A stretch of 44,166 bases of DNA, from positions 68,267 through 112,432 of the forward strand of contig JAEUTH010000039.1 in the NCBI GenBank assembly GCA_016788165.1, read 5' to 3'. The position numbers and the translations under genes were made by a program. Below the pieces are notes generated by a model. The model had not been told where the DNA came from, did no database searches, and was given only the letters and a program-made list of their open reading frames with translations. Source of the stretch: Bacteroidia bacterium (GTDB lineage Bacteria; Bacteroidota; Bacteroidia; AKYH767-A; OLB10). Positions 38,308 through 44,166 of this stretch are shown here, one piece after another; the first letter of the stretch is position 1, and each line of letters starts with the position of its first letter.

Positions 38308-39441
38308 TTATCTAATCTTCATCAGCTTGGCAATTTTAAACGACAAATCTAATAACATTATTTTGGCATTGGCATTACGGTCGATATGGTACAGTGCATC
38401 GCTAAAAAGTTGTACAAACTCGGAAGCATTGTTTTGGTTTATATAAGGCGCAAACGCACTAAGGCCTTTAAATTGATTGTCAGTAAAACGAACCATACTT
38501 GTATCGGCATAGTTTATCAGCAAACACTCGCGGCAGGTTTCCATACAAAAAGCAAAATAGTGTTTTTGTTGTTCGCGTTTTTTTTTGACAAAGCCTTCTA
38601 TCCAGTTTAATAAGGGTGCATACGTTTTTATAGGGTTAAAACATAAACGCATCCAAACCAAAAAATCAGTTGCGTAATTATCATCCTGGCTTTCATGCAT
38701 CAAATCCTGCAATAAACGATAGCTGCCATTGCTTAAATGAATTAAACTTGCTTGTTTTTCGATAGGTATTTGTTCCGCTTGTAACACCGTTATTAGTTCA
38801 TCCTGCGTTAGGCGGGGTATTTTAACCAGCTGTGTGCGCGATAGTATGGTTGATATTATTTGGTCGTAATGCTCGGTAACTAAAATAAAAATTGTGGCTG
38901 GTGGCGGTTCTTCAATTAGTTTAAGTAAAGCATTTGCAGCACTGGTATTCCATTTTTCGGGACACCAGATGATGCAAAATTTATAACGGGCTTCAAAGTT
39001 CTTATAGCTTAGCTTTTTAATAATATCTGCACTCTCTTCAACACTTAAAAACAATTGTTTATTGGTTTCGAAATTTAAATCGGCAAACCAATCGTTTAAG
39101 TTTAGGTATGGATTGTTTAAAAAAGATTGCTGCCATATACCTGCATAATCGCTGGTACGTGCCAGTTTTTCACGTTTGCTATCGGCAGCAGTAGGCACTG
39201 CAAAGTGTATATCGGGGTGTATTAGTTTATTTATTTTATGACAGGCACTGCAAGTACCACAACTATCATCAGGCCCGGGGTTTAAGCAGTTGGCATATTG
39301 TGCATAAGCCACCGCCAAGGCCAAGCCTCCACTTCCCTCATGTTCATAAAAAAGCTGGGCATGCGGCAACCTTTCGTTTTGCACCGATTGTATGAGCCTG
39401 TTTTTAATGGCTTGTTGACCTATAATGTTTTTAAATTGCAC
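38308..39441 (-). CDS. holB: DNA polymerase III delta' subunit
   Basis: A 377-residue clamp-loader subunit. FKNIIGQQAIKNRL (3-16) is the usual opening. The P-loop position reads EGSGGLAL without the catalytic Lys, consistent with delta' not hydrolysing ATP. A zinc-binding module has Cys at 52, 61, 64 and 67. ALLKLIEEPP (near 169-178) is the sensor-region signature, followed by ILSRTQLVKIPRL. It loads the sliding clamp with the tau/gamma and delta subunits. First gene of the holB-ricT-gldH series. No good promoter is visible upstream. Confidence 0.93.
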   Translation of the reverse strand: MQFKNIIGQQAIKNRLIQSVQNERLPHAQLFYEHEGSGGLALAVAYAQYANCLNPGPDDSCGTCSACHKINKLIHPDIHFAVPTAADSKREKLARTSDYAGIWQQSFLNNPYLNLNDWFADLNFETNKQLFLSVEESADIIKKLSYKNFEARYKFCIIWCPEKWNTSAANALLKLIEEPPPATIFILVTEHYDQIISTILSRTQLVKIPRLTQDELITVLQAEQIPIEKQASLIHLSNGSYRLLQDLMHESQDDNYATDFLVWMRLCFNPIKTYAPLLNWIEGFVKKKREQQKHYFAFCMETCRECLLINYADTSMVRFTDNQFKGLSAFAPYINQNNASEFVQLFSDALYHIDRNANAKIMLLDLSFKIAKLMKIR

Positions 39442-39559
39442 GTATAAAGCGTATTAACCTGTTGTTTTTATTGTTTGACGATTATCAATGGGCCCCAAAA
39501 CTAATTTTTTGAAACGGTTAACAGAATTTATATCATAGTAGCAGCTATTTCTTTAATTC

Positions 39560-39567
39560 TATTTTCG
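39560..39567 (+). promoter_or_regulatory. Putative -7 element of pgk
   Basis: TATTTTCG, the TTCG variant of the -7 box, 48 nt before the ATG at 39616. No TTG at the proper -33 distance. Confidence 0.35.
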
Positions 39568-39615
39568 CCCCCGCATTTTACAAACCATAAATACTTAATT
39601 TAATACCATTTAAAA

Positions 39616-40833
39616 ATGAAAACAGTAGCCGATTATAATTTCAAAGATAAAAAAGCCTTAGTGCGTGTTGATTTTAACGTGCCGTTAGATAAAGGCACCT
39701 TGGCAGTAACAGACGATACGCGCATCAGAGCAGCCATACCAACTTTGCAAAAAATACTGAACGATGGCGGCAGTATAATTTTAATGTCGCATTTAGGACG
39801 ACCACTAAAAAAATTAAATGACGATGGTACCATTGCAATAAACAAACACTCGCTAAAACATACCGTACCTGTTATTGAAAGCTTACTTAAAACCACAGTA
39901 ATTTTTGTTGATGATTGTATGGGCGATGCAGCCGCTGCTGCGGCAAAAAAACTAATGCCCGGTCAGGTTTTACTTTTAGAAAACTTGCGCTTTTACAAAG
40001 AAGAAGAAAAGGGCGATGTAACTTTTGCACAAAAACTAGCTGCTTATGGTGATGTTTATGTAAATGATGCTTTTGGTACAGCACACCGTGCACATGCCAG
40101 CACGGCTGTTATTGCACAGTTTTTTCCGAACCATAAATTGTTTGGATTTGTAATGGCTAATGAACTGGCAAGCATAAAAAAGGTACTCGAAAATCCGGCC
40201 CGTCCGTTTACAGCAATCATGGGTGGCGCAAAAGTGTCGGATAAGATTTTAATTATTGAACAACTTTTGCAAAAAGTAGATCATCTGATTATTGGTGGCG
40301 CTATGGCTTACACTTTTGCCAAAGCCAAAGGTGGTAAAATAGGCACCAGCTTATGCGAAGAAGATAAATTACCCCTGGCTCTTGAAATTATTGAGAAGGC
40401 CGAAAAAGCCGGAGTAAAACTACACTTGCCGGTTGATAGCGTTAATGCCGAAAGCTTTAGTAACGATGCACGCAAAGTAGGCCAAAGCAGCATTATGCAA
40501 ATACCTGACGATTTAATGGGTTTAGATATTGGAAACAATAGTGTAGCCCTTTTTGTGGAGGTTATCCGGCAATCGAAAACCATACTATGGAATGGGCCCA
40601 TGGGCGTTTTCGAAATGAGTAAATTCGAAAACGGCACTAAAAAAGTAGCCGAAACCTTAGCCGAAGAAACCCGTTTTGGGGCCTATACACTTATTGGTGG
40701 AGGCGATAGTGCTGCTGCAATAAATAAATTTGGCTTTGCTGATAATGTAAGTTATGTAAGTACCGGTGGTGGTGCATTACTTGAATATATTGAAGGTAAA
40801 GAGTTGCCCGGCATTAAGATGTTATTAGACTAA
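39616..40833 (+). CDS. pgk: Phosphoglycerate kinase
   Basis: Transfers phosphate from 1,3-bisphosphoglycerate to ADP in glycolysis. The 405-residue length is normal. Motifs: [10 protein letters not shown] (17-26), SHLGRP (about 59-64), [38 protein letters not shown], the hinge [10 protein letters not shown] and the nucleotide loop [13 protein letters not shown] near 355-367. The ending [18 protein letters not shown] is typical. It stands alone, divergent from holB, with the old-yellow-enzyme gene 88 nt downstream. With eno it provides two steps of lower glycolysis in this window. Confidence 0.97.
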   Translation: MKTVADYNFKDKKALVRVDFNVPLDKGTLAVTDDTRIRAAIPTLQKILNDGGSIILMSHLGRPLKKLNDDGTIAINKHSLKHTVPVIESLLKTTVIFVDDCMGDAAAAAAKKLMPGQVLLLENLRFYKEEEKGDVTFAQKLAAYGDVYVNDAFGTAHRAHASTAVIAQFFPNHKLFGFVMANELASIKKVLENPARPFTAIMGGAKVSDKILIIEQLLQKVDHLIIGGAMAYTFAKAKGGKIGTSLCEEDKLPLALEIIEKAEKAGVKLHLPVDSVNAESFSNDARKVGQSSIMQIPDDLMGLDIGNNSVALFVEVIRQSKTILWNGPMGVFEMSKFENGTKKVAETLAEETRFGAYTLIGGGDSAAAINKFGFADNVSYVSTGGGALLEYIEGKELPGIKMLLD

Positions 40834-40921
40834 ACAGGTTTATAGCTTTAAAAATAATTTTGCTAATACCTTAAAGCTGCAATAAGTTTTGCGCAAACGC
40901 GACTTAGGTTAAAACTAAATT

Positions 40922-41986
40922 ATGGAAAAACTTTTTGCTTCGGCTAACATAGGTAGGTATAAAACGGCAAACAGCATAGCCATGGCACCCATGACGCGCA
41001 GCCGTGCCGTAAACAATATGGCTACGCCACTTATAGCCGAATATTATGCCCAACGAGCTTCTGCAGGTTTAATTATAACCGAAGGTGTAGCGCCACATGC
41101 CGATGGTTTAGGCTATGCGCGCATACCGGGTATTTATACGCTGCAACAAATGCAAGCCTGGCAAGCCGTTGCCGATGCCATACATGCCAAAGGTGGCTTA
41201 GCCTTTATGCAACTTATGCACACAGGCCGTATTGGACATATTGAAAACCTGCCCGAGGGCGCACAATTGGTGGGGCCATCAAGTTTAGCCGCACATGCAA
41301 AAATTTATATTGATGGCAAAGGTTTGGTAGATATGCCACAACCACTTGGCATGAGTGTAAGCAAAATACATGAAAGCATTGCAGCCTATGCACAAGCAGC
41401 ACAGTTTGCTATTGATGCCGGTTTCGATGGTGTTGAGTTACATGCAGCAAGTGGTTATTTACCCAATCAGTTTTTAGCTACCAATGCCAATATGCGTACT
41501 GATGATTATGGTGGCAGTTTCGAAAACCGCTCTCGTTATGTATTGGAAATGGTACAAGCCGTATGCAATACCATTGGTGGCGATAGGGTAGGCATTAAAT
41601 TTAGTCCGGGCATGGCTTTTAACGATATTCATATAAATGATTCGGCAATTATTTACGAGCATCTGTTACAGCAATTAAACCACATACCTTTAGCTTATCT
41701 ACATGTAGTGCATAATGAGCAACACATAAACCAACCCGGAGGCTTTGAACCCGTACTTGCATTTAGAAACTGGTATAATGGCACCTTATTAGTGGGTGGC
41801 GGCTTAACTGCCAATAGTGGCGAGGCCATGCTGCAACAGGGTTTAGCCGATATGGCCGTATATGGTAACTTATTTATTGCCAATCCGAATTTGCCACAAC
41901 GGTTTAAACAAAATTTGCCTTTAGCCGAAGCTAATAAAAGCACCTTTTATACACCGGGTGCCCATGGATTTACAGATTATGAGTAA
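40922..41986 (+). CDS. Old-yellow-enzyme family alkene reductase (NemA-like)
   Basis: A 354-residue FMN-dependent TIM-barrel reductase that uses NAD(P)H to reduce activated C=C bonds or nitro esters. Signatures: MAPMTRSRAV (21-30), the flavin-proximal ITEGVAPHADG (52-62), FMQLMHTGRIGH (95-106), the active-site block LHAASGYLPNQF (173-184), RTDDYGGSFENRSRY, and GGGLT near 297 for phosphate binding. The usual substrate-binding pair H-x-x-[HN] is His174-x-x-Ser177 here, while the proton-donor Tyr179 is kept. Length and the rest of the barrel look normal. No redox partner gene is adjacent. Confidence 0.92.
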   Translation: MEKLFASANIGRYKTANSIAMAPMTRSRAVNNMATPLIAEYYAQRASAGLIITEGVAPHADGLGYARIPGIYTLQQMQAWQAVADAIHAKGGLAFMQLMHTGRIGHIENLPEGAQLVGPSSLAAHAKIYIDGKGLVDMPQPLGMSVSKIHESIAAYAQAAQFAIDAGFDGVELHAASGYLPNQFLATNANMRTDDYGGSFENRSRYVLEMVQAVCNTIGGDRVGIKFSPGMAFNDIHINDSAIIYEHLLQQLNHIPLAYLHVVHNEQHINQPGGFEPVLAFRNWYNGTLLVGGGLTANSGEAMLQQGLADMAVYGNLFIANPNLPQRFKQNLPLAEANKSTFYTPGAHGFTDYE

Positions 41987-42194
41987 GGTTTACACGTTAG
42001 TTGTTCAACCTTAAACACTTTGTGAAATCACGTGTTGCAGTAATTACAAGTTGTGCTGCAATTGTTACGGGCTTTCTGCACAACGGCAGTTTTCCGGCCC
42101 TGAACCGGCCTCGGCTCCTATGATGGATTGTTACTTCCATTATGTAGGCATTGACCATTTTCCCCATGTTGATCTCCGTACCAACCTGCCAACC

Positions 42195-42455
42195 ACACTT
42201 TATTTTTCATCGCAGTACTACAAATTTTTGATGGCTGATGCTATAACCTTCGGCTACCAACACTATGCTGTATGTGCCGGGGGCGAGGGTGCTTACATCC
42301 AATTGGGCTGTGCTGTTGCCCGGTTGCACTTTTTGCTGCATGAGCTGGCGGCCCTGCATATCAAATACATACAGGTAGTTGCCGGCAAGGCCATTGGTGG
42401 CGGGTGTAGCGGTGGCATGCGGTATATCCAACGGCACGTGCAGCACGGTGTTGGC
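42195..42455 (-). repeat. Copy 1 of a 261-bp repeat carrying the T9SS sorting-domain end
   Basis: Pairs with 43906-44166 at a constant offset of 1711 bp, with 256 of 261 bases identical by my count (differences near 42240, 42245, 42264, 42272 and 42414). The left boundary is 12 nt past the stop codon of the T9SS gene; beyond it the two flanks differ. The right limit is set by the window edge, so the true repeat may be longer. Confidence 0.9.
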
Positions 42456-43724
42456 AGGGTTGGGATACCCCTGCCCCATGCTGTACAAATGATAACCCGG
42501 CAAATCGTTTATACCCGTAGTTATAAAACCAAGGCTGTCGGTTTTGACCAACCACAGGCTGCTGGTGTAACCGAATCCGGGGTTAAAATTGCAGCAGTAG
42601 GTTTCTCCGCACAGGATAAAGCCCCCATCGGAGGTGGTATCTACGTCCCAAAAAATTTCAATGCTGCCGGGAGTATAAAACTCTCTGCTCCATAACGAAT
42701 CTCCGTTGGCATCCATTTTCAGTATGAGGCCCCGCTGCGATTCCTGATACCTGTTTACCACCCCAATGCCTAAATACGCATTATTGGCTAATGGCATTAT
42801 CACAGAATAACCCGACTCATCACGGGCAGGTACATGGGTTCTATCCCAGATAATGGTACCTGCGGAATCCATCAAGATGGCCCAGGAATAGGCATCACAG
42901 GTAAAACAACCGCGCCTTAACCCGGCAACAATAAAATTATTTGCCTCTGTACGCATCACCATTGTTCCAAAATTGCGATCGGTAGTTGCAATATCATGAA
43001 GTACCTGGTAGTTGTTGCCCATAGAGTCTGTTTTTACAATCAGCAAATTAGACAAATCTACGGTATTGTAGTTGGTCCCTGAGCAAATAAGATCGCCATT
43101 ATTGGCCTCGGCTACGCCCCATATTGTGTGGTCACCCGGGGTGGTATAGTTTTTATACCACAGCGAATTGCCCTGGCCATCAATTTTCATTAAAAAACTG
43201 GTAAACCAATCGTTGCTCCAATCATTTTGATAACCGCCAATTACATAGTGGCCATCTTTTGTTTTTATTATACTATGTGGCTTTAAAGCCTGTGTACCAA
43301 AATGCGAAATGGTTCTGGTCCATATCGTATCGAGGTTTAAATTGAACCTGACAAGATAAAGATCATAGTCGTACGCATTAAATGAAGAATTTGCATAGGC
43401 TCCCACAGCAATAAACTCTGAGTCGTTTACATTGCAAGCATATTGAAAGAAATGGAAGGAAGTGTCGGTGCCTACTTTCTTAATCATAACCGTGTCTCCA
43501 ATGCTATCCACTATCACCAAAATACCCTTTAAAACACCGGTTGTAAAGGGTGGTGACGAATCATGGTTATAACCTAAGGTTAAAAATTTGCCGCCACTAA
43601 TTTGTTTTACGAAAAAACTTTCGCTATAAAACCCTGTTTCATAGTGCCGGTCAAAATTTACTTGACAAAGGCCATATTGCATGTAACTAAATACCAGGAA
43701 AACAGTTATGTATATTGATTTCAT
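42207..43724 (-). CDS. Secreted beta-propeller-like T9SS cargo protein with type A sorting domain
   Basis: A 505-residue cargo protein. Signal peptide at 1-20 (MKSIYITVFLVFSYMQYGLCQ). Residues about 25-400 contain propeller-like repeats with 'W-x-[KR]-x-[FY]-[GT]' and 'DGGFILCGET / NNFIVAGL / GHYVIGGYQ' strands. The C-terminal type A sorting domain begins YPNPANTVLHVPLD and continues YVFDMQGRQLMQQKV, then LAPGTYSIVLVAEGYSISHQKFVVLR. The frame extends 11 codons upstream, but the ATG at 43724 gives the clean signal peptide. Base composition is richer in GC than the rest of the window. Its last 83 codons are nearly identical to those of the truncated gene at the window edge. Confidence 0.87.
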   Translation of the reverse strand: MKSIYITVFLVFSYMQYGLCQVNFDRHYETGFYSESFFVKQISGGKFLTLGYNHDSSPPFTTGVLKGILVIVDSIGDTVMIKKVGTDTSFHFFQYACNVNDSEFIAVGAYANSSFNAYDYDLYLVRFNLNLDTIWTRTISHFGTQALKPHSIIKTKDGHYVIGGYQNDWSNDWFTSFLMKIDGQGNSLWYKNYTTPGDHTIWGVAEANNGDLICSGTNYNTVDLSNLLIVKTDSMGNNYQVLHDIATTDRNFGTMVMRTEANNFIVAGLRRGCFTCDAYSWAILMDSAGTIIWDRTHVPARDESGYSVIMPLANNAYLGIGVVNRYQESQRGLILKMDANGDSLWSREFYTPGSIEIFWDVDTTSDGGFILCGETYCCNFNPGFGYTSSLWLVKTDSLGFITTGINDLPGYHLYSMGQGYPNPANTVLHVPLDIPHATATPATNGLAGNYLYVFDMQGRQLMQQKVQPGNSTAQLDVSTLAPGTYSIVLVAEGYSISHQKFVVLR

Positions 43725-43753
43725 TTTATTTGTTCTCATCGCTAATATGAAAC

Positions 43754-43921
43754 TCAATGGTGAACAATAAACAGCTTTTTGAAATCTATGGCTTGGCCAT
43801 CAACCTGCAATGCGCATAAATAAGATCCGGAACCAAGGCCGGTTAAATCTACGGTGATCTGTTTGGCGTTTTTGTTTGCCATTACGAAGCCTGACATAGG
43901 GAGAAACACTTTATTTTTCAT
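43754..43921 (-). pseudogene. Orphan tail of a different type A T9SS sorting domain
   Basis: A 55-codon frame starting at an ATG that overlaps the upstream T9SS stop (ATGA) and ending at TGA 43754-43756. The first 8 codons come from the shared repeat and its junction. The remainder, KQITVDLTGLGSGSYLCALQ then DFKKLFIVHH, is the second half of a type A sorting domain, but it lacks the PNP start, signal peptide and any body. It looks like the remains of a gene whose upstream part was replaced by the repeated cassette at 43906-44166. Translation through the ATGA overlap is possible but the product could not be secreted. Confidence 0.6.
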
Positions 43922-44166
43922 CGCAGTACTACAAATTTTTGATGGCTGATACTATATCCTTCGGCTACCAACACCATGCTGTACGTGCCGGGGGCGAGGG
44001 TGCTTACATCCAATTGGGCTGTGCTGTTGCCCGGTTGCACTTTTTGCTGCATGAGCTGGCGGCCCTGCATATCAAATACATACAGGTAGTTGCCGGCAAG
44101 GCCATTGGTGGCGGGTGCAGCGGTGGCATGCGGTATATCCAACGGCACGTGCAGCACGGTGTTGGC
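43906..44166 (-). repeat. Copy 2 of the 261-bp sorting-domain repeat, running off the window
   Basis: See copy 1 at 42195-42455. It is in the same orientation, so the two are direct repeats 1.7 kb apart. Two of the five base differences change residues (Thr/Ala and Ile/Met). Confidence 0.9.
43918..44166 (-). CDS. C-terminal sorting domain of a second T9SS cargo protein (cut by window edge)
   Basis: The frame is open to the last base (83 codons, ANTVLHVPLD onward), so only the type A sorting domain is visible; the gene body lies beyond the window. It differs from the C-terminus of the 42207-43724 protein by two residues. The stop is followed by the same 12 nt, then by an unrelated sequence. 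It is probably a paralogous cargo gene in tandem, or the product of gene conversion or duplication of the sorting-domain end. Confidence 0.85.
   Translation of the reverse strand, partial: ANTVLHVPLDIPHATAAPATNGLAGNYLYVFDMQGRQLMQQKVQPGNSTAQLDVSTLAPGTYSMVLVAEGYSISHQKFVVLR

Noticed and set aside
40844..40881. AGCTTTAA...TTAAAGCT inverted repeat after pgk considered as a terminator
   Set aside because: The loop is over 20 nt, the arms are AT-rich and there is no T-run after the second arm.
42118..42210. 30-codon frame (MKNKVWLAGWYG...) starting at the ATGA overlap after the T9SS stop
   Set aside because: Only the first codons are shared with the orphan-tail frame of copy 2; the rest has no recognisable pattern and is too short to support.
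42051..42695. Plus-strand 214-codon open frame
   Set aside because: It is the antisense shadow of the 3' end of the T9SS gene at 42207-43724, whose signal peptide and sorting domain are clear; GC-rich sequence favours such long shadows.

Overview
The window reads as chromosomal DNA of a low-GC, aerobic, probably gliding member of the Bacteroidota; a Chitinophagales- or Sphingobacteriales-like relative is my guess and is not proven. The evidence is the gliding lipoprotein GldH, several cargo proteins of the type IX secretion system (T9SS) with type A or type B C-terminal sorting domains, a caa3/aa3-type oxidase cluster, a RprXY-like two-component pair, promoter elements close to the Bacteroidetes -7 consensus TAnnTTTG, and almost no Shine-Dalgarno sequences. 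I saw no rRNA, tRNA, CRISPR array, insertion sequence or prophage.

Layout. 1-603: 3' part of a DUF4412-like protein. 673-1989 (-): a metallo-beta-lactamase-fold hydrolase. 2174-3872: tsaE and an alanine dehydrogenase/transhydrogenase-family gene. 4272-7327: enolase, a small membrane protein and citrate synthase, closed by a clear terminator. 7411-9983: a small surface-polysaccharide group (GT4, WcaF-like acetyltransferase, GT2). 10175-13522: secA. 13577-15502 (-): a type B T9SS cargo protein. 15847-17692: SDR and two-domain VOC protein, 1 nt apart. 17744-22660 (-): PlsC-like acyltransferase, trhO and an oxidase module (subunit III, subunit IV, SCO-like protein, DUF420/CtaM-like protein, small CxxC membrane protein). 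22887-26603: a secreted acidic T9SS protein divergent from a histidine kinase/response regulator pair. 26723-32851 (-): a 2042-residue T9SS adhesin-like protein with about 18 Ig/PKD-like modules. 33065-36230 (-): ABC ATPase, methyltransferase and a secreted unknown. 36265-39441 (-): gldH, ricT and holB. 39616-41986: pgk and an old-yellow-enzyme reductase. 42195-44166: a GC-richer T9SS cargo locus with a 261-bp near-identical repeat of the sorting-domain end and an orphan sorting-domain tail between the copies.

How it fits together. Most genes are housekeeping: glycolysis and TCA entry (eno, pgk, citrate synthase), protein export (secA), replication (holB), tRNA modification (tsaE, trhO) and respiration. 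The accessory theme is the cell surface: at least five T9SS cargo genes, GldH as part of the gliding/T9SS machinery, and polysaccharide enzymes.

I do not see a complete unknown defence or mobile system. The points most worth a second look are: a SCO-like oxidase assembly protein with no cysteine at all; an 'alanine dehydrogenase' lacking both the catalytic Lys and His; the T9SS sorting-domain repeat with its orphan tail; a higher-order A-B-B repeat in the giant adhesin; and two apparent -7 promoter variants (TTTG and TTCG), with at least two nearly leaderless genes.
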